From contig NC_079875.1 in the NCBI RefSeq assembly GCF_029227915.1, forward strand, positions 21,261,001 to 21,325,000: a stretch of DNA of 64,000 bases, written 5' to 3'. Made by a program: the position numbers and the translations under genes. Positions 34,174 through 47,063 of this stretch are shown in pieces (the first letter of the stretch is position 1; every line of letters starts with the position of its first letter). The notes below the pieces were generated by a model. That model did not search any database, had not been told where the DNA came from, and saw only the letters and a list, made by a program, of their open reading frames with translations. Source of the stretch: Hydractinia symbiolongicarpus. Lineage: Eukaryota; Cnidaria; Hydrozoa; Anthoathecata; Hydractiniidae.

Positions 34174-37100
34174 TTACGGTCTTTATAGCACTGTGCACGT
34201 AGTTAAGAGTGTTCTAAGGCAACGGCGATAATGAAGAAGACTTGGGACGTTGTAGCGCATTGAGACTGGAACGACTAGTCCAATGGTAACCTGCGCAAGA
34301 ATATAGAACCACGTGATTTACGTGCAAGGCCTTTATTAGAGTGCAAAAGGCCATATTACAACCTTTAAAGGATTTTGCACGTAGTTAAGAGTGTTCCAAG
34401 GCGACGGCGCTCATGAAAGCGACCTTAGACGTTGTAGTGCATTGAGACTGGAAGGAATAGTCCAATGGTAACCTGCGCAGGGAGATGGAGCGGCGTGATT
34501 TAAGTGTGCGTCCTTTATTAGACTGCAAAAAGCCATATTACGGTCTTTATAGCACTGTGCACGTAGTTAAGAGTGTGGTAAAGCAACGGCGCTAATGAGA
34601 ACGACTTGGGACGTTGTAGCGCATTGAGACTGGAACGACAAGTCCAATGGTAATCGGCGCAGGCAGCTGAAACCGCGTGACTTACGTGTTACGCCTTTAT
34701 TAGACTGCAAAAGGCCACATTACGGTCTTTATAGCACTGTGCACGTAGTTAAGAGTGTTCTAAGGCCATGGCGCTAAGGAAAACACTTTGAAAGTTGTAG
34801 TGCATTGAGACTGGAAGGAATAGTCCAATGGTAACCTGCGCAGGGAGATGGAGCGGCGTGATTTAAGTGTGCGTCCTTTATTAGACTGCAAAAAGCCATA
34901 TTACGGTCTTTATAGCACTGTGCACGTAGTTAAGAGTGTTCTAAGGCAACGGCGATAATGAAGAAGACTTGGGACGTTGTAGCGCATTGAGACTGGAACG
35001 ACTAGTCCAATGGTAACCTGCGCAAGAATATAGAACCACGTGATTTACGTGCAAGGCCTTTATTAGAGTGCAAAAGGCCATATTACAACCTTTAAAGGAT
35101 TTTGCACGTAGTTAAGAGTGTTCCAAGGCGACGGCGCTCATGAAAGCGACCTTAGACTTTGTAGTGCATTGAGACTGGAAGGAATAGTCCAATGGTAACC
35201 TGCGCAGGGAGATGGAGCGGCGTGATTTAAGTGTGCGTCCTTTATTAGACTGCAAAAAGCCATATTACGGTCTTTATAGCACTGTGCACGTAGTTAAGAG
35301 TGTGGTAAAGCAACAGCGCTAATGAGAACGACTTGGGACGTTGTAGCGCATTGAGACTGGAACGACAAGTCCAATGGTAATCGGCGCAGGCAGCTGAAAC
35401 CGCGTGACTTACGTGTTACGCCTTTATTAGACTGCAAAAGGCCACATTACGGTCTTTATAGCACTGTGCACGTAGTTAAGAGTGTTCTAAGGCCATGGCG
35501 CTAAGGAAAACCACTTTGAAAGTTGTAGTGCATTGAGACTGGAAGGAATAGTCCAATGGTAACCTGCGCAGGGAGATGGAGCGGCGTGATTTAAGTGTGC
35601 GTCCTTTATTAGACTGCAAAAAGCCATATTACGGTCTTTATAGCACTGTGCACGTAGTTAAGAGTGTTCTAAGGCAACGGCGATAATGAAAAAGACTTGG
35701 GACGTTGTAGCGCATTGAGACTGGAACGACTAGTCCAATGGTAACCTGCGCAGGCAGATAGAACCACGTGATTTACGTGCGAGGCCTTTATTAGACTGCA
35801 AAAGGCCATATTACAGCCTTTATAGGACGATGAACGTAGTTAAGAGTGTTCTAAGGCGATGGCACTAATGAAAACGACTTGGGATGTTGTAGCGCATTGA
35901 GACTGGAACGACTAGTCCAATGCTAACCTGCGCAGGCAGATAGAACCATGTGATTACGTGCGAGGCTTTTATTAGACTGCAAAAGGCTATATTACAGCCT
36001 TTATAGCACTGTGCACGCACTTAAGAGTGTTCTAAGGCAACGGCGCTAAGAAAAACCACTTGGAACGTTGTAGTGCATTGACTATGGAAGGAATATTCCA
36101 ATGGTAACCGGCGCAGGCATCTGAAACCACTTGAGTTAGGTCTGCGGCCTTTATTGGACTGCAAAAGGCCATATTACAGCCTTTATAGGACTGTGCACGC
36201 AGTTAATAGTGTTCTAAGGCGACGGCGCTAATGAAAGCGACTTTGGACGATGAAGCGCATTGAGACTGGAACGACTAGTCGAATGGTAACTTGTCCAGGC
36301 AGATGGAACCACGTGATTTACGCGTGAGGCCTTTATTAGACTGCAAAAAGCCATATTACAGCCTTTATAAGACTGTGCACGTAGTTAAGAGTGTTGTAAG
36401 GCAACGGCGCTAATGAGAACGACTTGGGACGTTGTAGCGCATTGAGACTGGAACGACAAGTCCAATGGTAATCGGCGCAGGCAGCTGAAACCGCGTGATT
36501 TACGTGTTAGGCCTTTATTAGACTGGAAAAGGCCACATTACGGTCTTTATAGCACTGTGCACGTAGTTAAGAGTATTCTAAGGCCATGGCGCTAAGGAAA
36601 ACCACTTTGAAAGTTGTAGTGCATTGAGACTGGAAGGAATAGTCCAATGGTAACCTGCGCAGGGAGATGGAGCGGCGTGATTTAATTGTGCGTCCTTTAT
36701 TAGACTGCAAAAGGCCATATTACGGTCTTTATGGCACTGTGCACGTAGTTAAGAGTGTTCTAAGGCAACGGCGCTAATGAAGACGACTTGGAACGTTGTA
36801 GCGCATTGAGACTGGAACGACTAGTCCAATGGTAACCGGCGCAGGCATCTGAAACCACTTGAGTTACGTCTGCGGCCTTTATTTGACTGCAAAAGGCCAT
36901 ATTACAGCCTTTATAGGACTGTGCACGCAGTTATTGGTGTTCTAAGGCGACGGCGCTAATGAAAGCGACTTTCGACGATAAAGCGCATTGAGACTGGAAC
37001 GACTAGTCCAATGGAAACCTGCGGAGGTAGATGGAGCCACGTGATTTACGTGTGAGGCCTTTATTAGACTGCAAAAAGCCATTTTCCAGCCTTTAAACGA

Positions 37101-37441
37101 CTGTGCACGCAGTTAATGGTGTTCTAAGGCGACGGCGCTAATGAAAGCGACTTTCGACGATGAAGCGCATTGAGACTGGAACGACTAGTCCAATGGTAAC
37201 CTGCGCAGGCAGATGGAACCACGTGATTTACGTGTGAGGCCTTTATTAGACTGCAAAAAGCCATATTACAGCCTTTATAGGACTGTGCACGTAGTTAAGA
37301 GTGTTGTAAGGCAACGGCGCTAACGACTTGGGACGTTGTAGCGCATTGAGACCGGAACTAATAGTCCAATGGTAACCTGCACAGGCAGATGGAACAACGT
37401 GATTTACGTGTGAGGCCTTTATTACCCTGCAAAACGCCATA
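34174..37441 (+). repeat. 19-monomer HOR unit, third and rearranged copy (3268 bp)
   Basis: This repeats the order of 1-3457 with three structural differences. The 728-bp HOR has exactly two A-B-C-D rounds (34174-35628) instead of 2.5. Two monomers (36538, 36720) are present that copies 1 and 2 lack. The monomers equivalent to 3094 and 3276 are fused into one 176-bp monomer at 37266. It keeps the 181-bp monomer at 35811 and has a private 181-bp monomer at 34720 (GGAAAACACTTTG, one base short). It leads directly into 37442, as 6914 leads into 6915. Confidence 0.92.
37266..37441 (+). repeat. 176-bp fused monomer
   Basis: The front half matches monomer 3094 (TTGTAAGGCAACGGCGC) and the back half matches 3276 (GAGACCGGAACTAATAG). 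At the joint, six bases are missing (GCTAACGACTTGG where relatives have GCTAATGAAAACGACTTGG). This is one of very few joints in the window that is not length-preserving. Confidence 0.9.
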
Positions 37442-40329
37442 TTACGGTCGTTATAGGGCTGTGCACGTAATTAAGAGAGCTCTAAAGCCACGGCGCTAAA
37501 TAGAACCACTTGGAACGTTGTAGGGCATTGAGACTGGAAGGAATAGTCCAATGGTAAGCTGCCCAGGCAGAGGGAACCACGTGATTTACGTGTGAGGCCT
37601 TTATTACACTGCAAAAGGCCATATTACAGCCTTTATAGGAAGATGCACGTAGTTAAGAGTGTTGTAAAGCGACGGCGCTAAGGAAAACGACTTGGGACGT
37701 TGTACCACATTGAGACTTGAAGGACTAGTCCAATGGTAAGCTGCGCAGACAGGTGAAACCACGTGATTTACGTGTGAGGCTTTTATTAGACTGCAAAAGG
37801 CCATATTACAGCCTTTATAGCACTGTGCACGCACTTAAGAGTGTTCTAAGGCAACGGCGCTAAGGAAAACCACTTGGAACGTTGTAATGCATTGACTATG
37901 GAAGGAATATTCCAATGGTAACCGGCGCAGGCATCTGAAACCACTTGAGTTACGTCTGCGGCCTTTATTGGACTGCAAAAGGCCATATTACAGCCTTTAC
38001 TGGACTGTGCACGCAGTTAATAGTGTTCTAAGGCGACGGCTCTAATGAAAGCGACTTTGGACGATGAAGCGCATTGAGACTGGAACGACTAGTCCAATGG
38101 TAACTTGTCCAGGCAGATGGAACCATGTGATTTACGCGTGAGGCCTTTATTAGACTGCAAAAAGCCATATTACAGCCTTTATAAGACTGTGCACGTAGTT
38201 AAGAGTGTTGTAAGGCAACGGCGCTAATTAGAACAACTTGGGACGTTGTAGCGCATTGAGACTGGAACGACAAGTCCAATGGTAATCGGCGCAGGCAGCT
38301 GAAACCGCGTGATTTACGTGTTAGGCCTTTATTAGACTGCAAAAGGCCACATTACGGTCTTTATAGCACTGTGCACGTAGTTAAGAGTGTTCTAAGGCCA
38401 TGGCGCTAAGGAAAACCACTTTGAAAGTTGTAGTGCATTGAGACTGGAAGGAATAGTCCAATGGTAACCTGCGCAGGGAGATGGAGCGGCGTGATTTAAT
38501 TGTGCGTCCTTTATTAGACTGCAAAAGGCCATATTACGGTCTTTATAGCACTGTGCACGTAGTTAAGAGTGTTCTAAGGCCACAGCACTAAGGAAAACGA
38601 CTTGGGACGTTGTAGCGCATTGAGACTGGAAGGAATAGTCCAATGGTAACCTGCGCAGACAGGTGAAACCACGTGATTTACGTGTGAGGTCTTTATTAGA
38701 CTGCAAAAGGCCATAATACGGTCGTTATAGGGCTGTGCACGTAATTAAGAGAGTTCTGAGGCCACGGCGCTAAGGAGAACCACTTGGAACGTTGTTGTGC
38801 ATTGAGACTGGAAGGAATAGTCCAATGGTAAGCTAGCCAGGCAGAGGGAACCACGTGATTTACGTGTGAGGCCTTTATTACACTGCAAAAGGCCATATTA
38901 CAGCCTTTATAGGAAGATGCACGTAGTTAAGAGTGTTGTAAAGCGACGGCGCTAATGAAAACGACTTGGGATGTTGTAGCGCATTGAGACTGGAACGACT
39001 AGTCCAATGGTAACCTGCGCAGGCAGATGGAACCTCGTGATTTACGTGTGAGGTCTTTATTTGACTTCAAAAGGCCATATTACAGCCTTTATAGGACTGT
39101 GCACGCAGTTAAGAGAGTTCTAAAGCCACGGCGCTATGGAAAACAACTTGGGACGTTGTAGCACACTGAGACTGGAAAGACTAGTCCAATGGTAACCGGC
39201 GCAGGCAACTCAAACCGCGTGATTTAAGTGTGCGGCTTTATTAGACTGCAAAAGGCCATACTACGGTTTTTATAGGACTCCACACGTAGTTAAGTGTGTT
39301 TTAAGGCCACGGCGCTAAGGAGAACTACTTGGAACGTTGTAGTGCAATGACGCTGGAAGGAATAGTCCAATGGTAACCTGCGCAGGGAGATGGAGCGGCG
39401 TGATTTAATTGTGCGTCCTTTATTAGACTGCAAAAGGCGATATTACGGTCTTTATAGCACTGTGCACGTAGTTAAGAGTGTTCTAAGGCCACAGCACTAA
39501 GGAAAACGACTTGGGACGTTGTAGCGCATTGAGACTGGAACGAATAGTCCAATGGTAAGCTGCGCAGGCAGATGAAACCACGTGACTTACATGTGAGGTT
39601 TTTATTAGACTGGAAAAGGGCATATTATAGCCTTTGTAGGACGATGCACGTAGTTAAGAGTGTACTAAAGCAACGGCGCTAATGAAAACAACTTGGGACG
39701 TTGTAGCGCATTGAGACTGGAAGGAATAGTCCAATGGTAACCTGCGCAGACAGGTGAAACCACGTGATTTACGTGTGAGGTCTTTATTAGACTGCAAAAG
39801 GTCATATTACAGCCTTATAGGACTGTGCACGTAGTTAAGAGAGCTCTAAAGCCACGGCGCTAAATAGAACCACTTGGAACGTTGTAGGGCCAATGGTAAG
39901 CTGCCCAGGCAGAGGGAACCACGTGATTTACGTGTGAGGCCTTTATTACACTGCAAAAGGCCATATTACAGCCTTTATAGGAAGATGCACGTAGTTAAGA
40001 GTGTTCTAAGGCGACGGCGCTAATGAAAGCGACTTTCGACGATGAAGCGCATTGAGACTGGAACGACTAGTCCAATGGTAAGCTGCGCAGGCAGATGAAA
40101 CCACGTGATTTACATGTGAGGCTTTTATTAGACTGGAAAAGGGCATATTATAGCCTTTGTAGGACGATGCACGTAGTTAAGAGTGTTTTAAGGCCACGGC
40201 GCTAAGGAGAACTACTTGGAACGTTGTAGTGCAATGACGCTGGAAGGAATAGTCCAATGGTAACCTGCGCAGGGAGATGGAGCGGCGTGATTTAATTGTG
40301 CGTCCTTTATTAGACTGCAAAAGGCCATA
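37442..40329 (+). repeat. Second copy of the 6915-9984 segment
   Basis: Sixteen monomers follow the order of 6915-9984 without the one at 7279; the monomer at 37624 passes straight to the type at 7461. The copy preserves both private indels: the 181-bp monomer (39080, equivalent of 8735) and the 159-bp monomer (39807). Scattered substitutions separate the copies, for example GGCTCTAATG near 38039 for GGCGCTAATG. From about 40260 the tail of the 40148 monomer follows the type at 8916 rather than its counterpart 9803. Confidence 0.92.
39807..39965 (+). repeat. 159-bp deleted monomer, second copy
   Basis: It has the same one-base and 22-base losses as 9462-9620, with the same GTAGGGCCAATGG joint, within an otherwise matching run of monomers. 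Independent origin is very unlikely; this is copy by descent. Confidence 0.93.
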
Positions 40330-43059
40330 TTACGGTGTTTATAGCACTGTGCACGTAGTTAAGAGTGTTCTAAGGCCACAGCACTAAGGAAAACGACTTG
40401 GGATGTTGTAGCGCATTAAGACTGGAACGACTAGTCCAATGATAACCTGCGCAGGCAGATGGAACCTCGTGATTTACGTGTGAGGCTTTTATTAGACTGC
40501 AAAAAGCCATATTACAGCCTTTAAACGACTGTGCATGCAGTTAATGGTGTTCTAAGGCGACGGCGCTAATGAAAGCGACTTTCGACGATGAAGCGCATTG
40601 AGACTGGAACAACTAGTCCAATGGTAAGCTGCGCAGGCAGATGAAACCACGTGATTTACATGTGAGGCTTTTATTAGACTGGAAAAGGGCATATTATAGC
40701 CTTTGTAGGACGATGCACGTAGTTAAGAGTGTTCTAAAGCGACGGCGCTAATAAAAACAACTTGGGACGTTGTAGCGCATTGAGACTGGAAGGAATAGTC
40801 CAATGGTAACCTGCGCAGACAGGTGAAACCACGTGATTTACGTGTGAGGTCTTTATTAGACTGCAAAAGGCCATAATACGGTCGTTATAGGGCTGTGCAC
40901 GTAATTAAGAGAGTTCTGAGGCCACGGCGCTAAGGAGAACCACTTGGAACGTTGTTGTGCATTGAGACTGGAAGGAATAGTCAATTGGTAACCTGCGCAG
41001 GCAGGTGAAACCAGGTGATTTACGTGTGAGGCCTTTATTAGACTGCAAAAGGCCATATTACAGCCTTTATAGGACGATGCACGTAGTTAAGAGTGTTGAA
41101 AAGCGACGGCGCTAAGGAAAACGACTTGGGAAGTTGTACCACATTGAGACTTGAAGGACTAGTCCAATGGTAACCTGCGCAGGCAGATGGAACCTCGTGA
41201 TTTACGTGTGAGGTCTTTATTTGACTGCAAAAGGCCATATTAAAGCCTTTATATGACTGTGCACGTAGTTAAGAGTGTTCTAAGGCGACGGCACTAATGA
41301 AAATGACTTGGGATGTTGTAGCGCATTGAGACTGGAACGACTAGTCCAATGGTAACCTGCACAGGCAGATGGAACCACGTGATTTACATGTGAGGCCTTT
41401 ATTAGACTGCAAAAGGTCATATTACAGCCCTTATAGGACTGTGCACGTAGTTAAGAGTGTTCTAAGGCGACGGCGCTAATGAAAGCGACCTTAGACATTG
41501 TAGCGCATTGAGACTGGAACGACTAGCCCAATGGTAACCTGCGCAGGCAGATAGAACCACGTGATTTACGTGCGAGGCTTTTATTACCCTACAAAACGCC
41601 ATATTACGGTCGTTATAGGGCTGTGCACGTAATTAAGAGAGCTCTAAAGCCACGGCGCTAAATAGAACCACTTGGAACGTTGTAGGGCATTGAGACTGGA
41701 ACGACTAGTCCAATGGTAACCTGCGCAGGCAGATGGAACCTCGTGATTTACGTGTGAGGCTTTTATTAGACTGCAAAAAGCCATATTACAGCCTTTAAAC
41801 GACTGTGCATGCAGTTAATGGTGTTCTAAGGCGACGGCGCTAATGAAAGCGACTTTCGACGATGAAGCGCATTGAGACTGGAACAACTAGTCCAATGGTA
41901 AGCTGCGCAGGCAGATGAAACCACGTGATTTACATGTGAGGCTTTTATTAGACTGGAAAAGGGCATATTATAGCCTTTGTAGGACGATGCACGTAGTTAA
42001 GAGTGTTCTAAAGCGACGGCGCTAATAAAAACAACTTCGGACGTTGTAGCGCATTGAGACTGGAAGGAATAGTCCAATGGTAACCTGCGCAGACAGGTGA
42101 AACCACGTGATTTACGTGTGAGGTCTTTATTAGACTGCAAAAGGCCATAATACGGTCGTTATAGGGCTGTGCACGTAATTAAGAGAGTTCTGAGGCCACG
42201 GCGCTAAGGAGAACCACTTGGAACGTTGTTGTGCATTGAGACTGGAAGGAATAGTCAATTGGTAACCTGCGCAGGCAGGTGAAACCAGGTGATTTACGTG
42301 TGAGGCCTTTATTAGACTGCAAAAGGCCATATTACAGCCTTTATAGGACGATGCACGTAGTTAAGAGTGTTGAAAAGCGACGGCGCTAAGGAAAACGACT
42401 TGGGAAGTTGTACCACATTGAGACTTGAAGGACTAGTCCAATGGTAACCTGCGCAGGCAGATGGAACCTCGTGATTTACGTGTGAGGTCTTTATTTGACT
42501 GCAAAAGGCCATATTAAAGCCTTTATATGACTGTGCACGTAGTTAAGAGTGTTCTAAGGCGACGGCACTAATGAAAATGACTTGGGATGTTGTAGCGCAT
42601 TGAGACTGGAACGACTAGTCCAATGGTAACCTGCACAGGCAGATGGAACCACGTGATTTACATGTGAGGCCTTTATTAGACTGCAAAAGGTCATATTACA
42701 GCCCTTATAGGACTGTGCACGTAGTTAAGAGTGTTCTAAGGCGACGGCGCTAATGAAAGCGACCTTAGACATTGTAGCGCATTGAGACTGGAACGACTAG
42801 CCCAATGGTAACCTGCGCAGGCAGATAGAACCACGTGATTTACGTGCGAGGCTTTTATTACCCTACAAAACGCCATATTACGGTCGTTATAGGGCTGTGC
42901 ACGTAATTAAGAGAGCTCTAAAGCCACGGCGCTAAATAGAACCACTTGGAACGTTGTAGGGCATTGAGACTGGAAGGAATAGTCCAATGGTAAGCTGCCC
43001 AGGCAGAGGGAACCACGTGATTTACGTGTGAGGCCTTTATTACACTGCAAAAGGCCATA
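40330..43059 (+). repeat. 7-monomer tandem duplication (2 x 1274 bp)
   Basis: After one hybrid monomer (40330), seven monomers at 40512-41785 are repeated at 41786-43059. Both copies share GGCGCTAATAAAAACAAC (40694/41968), GAAACCAGGTG (40876/42150), GGGAAGTTGTACC (41058/42332) and CCCTACAAAACGCC at the end of 41422/42696. Monomer 41604 is a hybrid (front like 10349, back like 10531), whereas its partner 42878 is the complete 10349 type; that marks the exchange joint. CTTCGGACG near 42036 is private to the second copy. Confidence 0.92.
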
Positions 43060-45607
43060 TTACAGCCTTTATAGGAAGATGCACGTAGTTAAGAGTGTTG
43101 TAAAGCGACGGCGCTAAGGAAAACGACTTGGGATGTTGTAGCGCATTAAGACTGGAACGACTAGTCCAATGATAACCTGCGCAGGCAGATGGAACCTCGT
43201 GATTTACGTGTGAGGCTTTTATTAGACTGCAAAAAGCCATATTACAGCCTTTAAACGACTGTGCATGCAGTTAATGGTTTTCTAAGGCGACGGCGCTAAT
43301 GAAAGCGACTTTCGACGATGAAGCGCATTGAGACTGGAACGACTAGTCCAATGGTAAGCTGCGCAGGCAGATGAAACCACGTGATTTACATGTGAGGCTT
43401 TTATTAGACTGGAAAAGGGCATATTATAGCCTTTGTAGGACGATGCACGTAGTTAAGAGTGTTCTAAAGCGACGGCGCTAATGAAAACAACTTGGGACGT
43501 TGTAGCGCATTGAGACTGGAAGGAATAGTCCAATGGTAACCTGCGCAGACAGGTGAAACCACGTGATTTACGTGTGAGGTCTTTATTAGACTGCAAAAGG
43601 CCATAATACGGTCGTTATAGGGCTGTGCACGTAATTAAGAGAGTTCTGAGGCCACGGCGCTAAAGAGAACCACTTGGAACGTTGTTGTGCATTGAGACTG
43701 GAAGGAATAGTCAATTGGTAACCTGCGCAGGCAGATGGAACCTCGTGATTTACGTGTGAGGTCTTTATTAGACTGCAAAAGGTCAGATTACAGCCTTTAT
43801 AGGACTGTGCACGTAGTGAAGAGAGTTCTAAGGCGACGGCGCTAATGAAAACGACTTGGGACGTTGTAGCGCATTGAGACTGGAACGAATAGTCCAATGG
43901 TAACCTGCACAGGCAGATGGAACAACGTGATTTACGTGTGAGGCCTTTATTACCCTGCAAAACGCCATATTACGGTCGTTATAGGGCTGTGCACGTAATT
44001 AAGAGAGCTCTAAAGCCACGGCGCTAAATAGAACCACTTGGAACGTTGTAGGGCATTGAGACTGGAAGGAATAGTCCAATGGTAAGCTGCGCAGGCAGGT
44101 GAAACCACGTGATTTACGTGTGAGGCCTTTATTAGACTGCAAAAGGCCATATTACAGCCTTTATAGGACGATGCACGTAGTTAAGAGTGTTGAAAAGCGA
44201 CGGCGCTAAGGAAAACGACTTGGGACGTTGTACCACATTGAGACTTGAAGGACTAGTCCAATGGTAACCTGCGCAGGCAGATGGAACCTCGTGATTTACG
44301 TGTGAGGTCTTTATTTGACTGCAAAAGGCCATATTAAAGCCTTTATATGACTGTGCACGTAGTTAAGAGTGTTCTAAGGCGACGGCACTAATGAAAATGA
44401 CTTGGGATGTTGTAGCGCATTGAGACTGGAACAACTAGTCCAATGGTAACCTGCACAGGCAGATGAAACCACGTGATTTACATGTGAGGCTTTTATTAGA
44501 CTGGAAAAGGGCATATTATAGCCTTTGTAGGACGATGCACGTAGTTAAGAGTGTTCTAAAGCGACGGCGCTAATGAAAACAACTTGGGACGTTGTAGCGC
44601 ATTGAGACTGGAAGGAATAGTCCAATTGTAACCTGCGCAGACAGGTGAAACCACGTGATTTACGTGTGAGGTCTTTATTAGACTGCAAAAGGCCATAATA
44701 CGGTCGTTATATGGCTGTGCACGTAATTAAGAGAGTTCTGAGGCCACGGCGCTAAAGAGAACCACTTGGAACGTTGTTGTGCATTGAGACTGGAAGGAAT
44801 AGTCAATTGGTAACCTGCGCAGGCAGATGGAACCTCGTGATTTACGTGTGAGGTCTTTATTAGACTGCAAAAGGTCATATTACAGCCTTTATAGGACTGT
44901 GCACGTAGTGAAGAGAGTTCTAAGGCGACGGCGCTAATGAAAACGACTTGGGACGTTGTAGCGCATTGAGACTGGAACGAATAGTCCAATGGTAACCTGC
45001 ACAGGCAGATGGAACAACGTGATTTACGTGTGAGGCCTTTATTACCCTGCAAAACGCCATATTACGGTCGTTATAGGGCTGTGCACGTAATTAAGAGAGT
45101 TCTAAAGCCACGGCGCTAAATAGAACCACTTGGAACGTTGTAGGGCATTGTGACTGGAAGGAATAGTCCGATGGTAAGCTGCGCAGGCAGATGAAACCAC
45201 GTGATTTACATGTGAGGCTTTTATTAGACTGGAAAAGGGCATATTATAGCCTTTGTAGGACGATGCACGTAGTTAAGAGTGTTCTAAAGCGACGGCGCTA
45301 AGGAAAACGACTTGGGACGTTGTAGCGCATTGAGACTGGAAGGAATAGTCCAATGGTAACCTGCACAGGCATATGGAACAACGTGATTTACGTGTGAGGC
45401 CTTTATTACCCTGCAAAACGCCATATTACGGTCGTTATAGGGCTGTGCACGTAATTAAGAGAGCTCTAAAGCCACGACGCTAAATAGAACCACTTGGAAC
45501 GTTGTAGGGCATTGAGACTGGAAGGAATAGTCCAATGGTAAGCTGCGCAGGCAGGTGAAACCACGTGATTTACGTGTGAGGCCTTTATTAGACTGCAAAA
45601 GGCCATA
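43060..45607 (+). repeat. Copy of the 10531-13260 segment
   Basis: Offsets are 32529 for 10531-11441 and 32347 afterwards, because monomer 43970 fuses the fronts and backs of 11441 and 11623, losing one monomer. It contains the 8-monomer HOR order f-g-h-(c/o)-i-a at 43424-44515, then f-g-h-c-j-o at 44516-45607. GGTCAGATTAC near 43780 and TTATATGGCTG near 44707 match 11252 and 12360. Confidence 0.9.
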
Positions 45608-47063
45608 TTACAGCCTTTATAGGACGATGCACGTAGTTAAGAGTGTTGAAAAGCGACGGCGCTAAGGAAAACGACTTGGGACGTTGTACCACATTGAGAC
45701 TTGAAGGACTAGTCCAATGGTAACCTGCGCAGGCAGATGGAACCTCGTGATTTACGTGTGAGGTCTTTATTTGACTGCAAAAGGCCATATTAAAGCCTTT
45801 ATATGACTGTGCACGTAGTTAAGAGTGTTCTAAGGCGACGGCACTAATGAAAATGACTTGGGATGTTGTAGCGCATTGAGACTGGAACAACTAGTCCAAT
45901 GGTAACCTGCTCAGGCAGATGAAACCACGTGATTTACATGTGAGGCTTTTATTAGACTGGAAAAGGGCATATTATAGCCTTTGTAGGACGATGCACGTAG
46001 TTAAGAGTGTTCTAAAGCGACGGCGCTAATGAAAACAACTTGGGACGTTGTAGCGCATTGAGACTGGAAGGAATAGTCCAATGGTAACCTGCGCAGACAG
46101 GTGAAACCACGTGATTTACGTGTGAGGTCTTTATTAGACTGCAAAAGGCCATAATACGGTCGTTATAGGGCTGTGCACGTAATTAAGAGAGTTCTGAGGC
46201 CACGGCGCTAAGGAGAACCACTTGGAACGTTGTTGTGCATTGAGACTGGAAGGAATAGTCAATTGGTAACCTGCGCAGGCAGATGGAACCTCGTGATTTA
46301 CGTGTGAGGTCTTTATTAGACTGCAAAAGGTCATATTACAGCCTTTATAGGACGATGCACGTAGTTAAGAGTGTTGAAAAGCGACGGCGCTAAGGAAAAC
46401 GACTTGGGACGTTGTACCACATTGAGACTTGAAGGACTAGTCCAATGGTAACCTGCGCAGGCAGATGGAACCTCGTGATTTACGTGTGAGGTCTTTATTT
46501 GACTGCAAAAGGCCATATTAAAGCCTTTATATGACTGTGCACGTAGTTAAGAGTGTTCTAAGGCGACGGCACTAATGAAAATGACTTGGGATGTTGTAGC
46601 GCATTGAGACTGGAACAACTAGTCCAATGGTAACCTGCTCAGGCAGATGAAACCACGTGATTTACATGTGAGGCTTTTATTAGACTGGAAAAGGGCATAT
46701 TATAGCCTTTGTAGGACGATGCACGTAGTTAAGAGTGTTCTAAAGCGACGGCGCTAATGAAAACAACTTGGGACGTTGTAGCGCATTGAGACTGGAAGGA
46801 ATAGTCCAATGGTAACCTGCGCAGACAGGTGAAACCACGTGATTTACGTGTGAGGTCTTTATTAGACTGCAAAAGGCCATAATACGGTCGTTATAGGGCT
46901 GTGCACGTAATTAAGAGAGTTCTGAGGCCACGGCGCTAAGGAGAACCACTTGGAACGTTGTTGTGCATTGAGACTGGAAGGAATAGTCAATTGGTAACCT
47001 GCGCAGGCAGATGGAACCTCGTGATTTACGTGTGAGGTCTTTATTAGACTGCAAAAGGTCATA
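45608..47063 (+). repeat. 4-monomer tandem duplication (2 x 728 bp)
   Basis: Monomers 45608, 45790, 45972 and 46154 (i-a-f-g) recur at 46336, 46518, 46700 and 46882. Both copies keep GGTAACCTGCTCAGG in the a monomer. In the first superblock the equivalent order (13261-13988) is present once, so this duplication is private to the second superblock. It is unrelated to the A-B-C-D 728-bp HOR. Confidence 0.92.
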
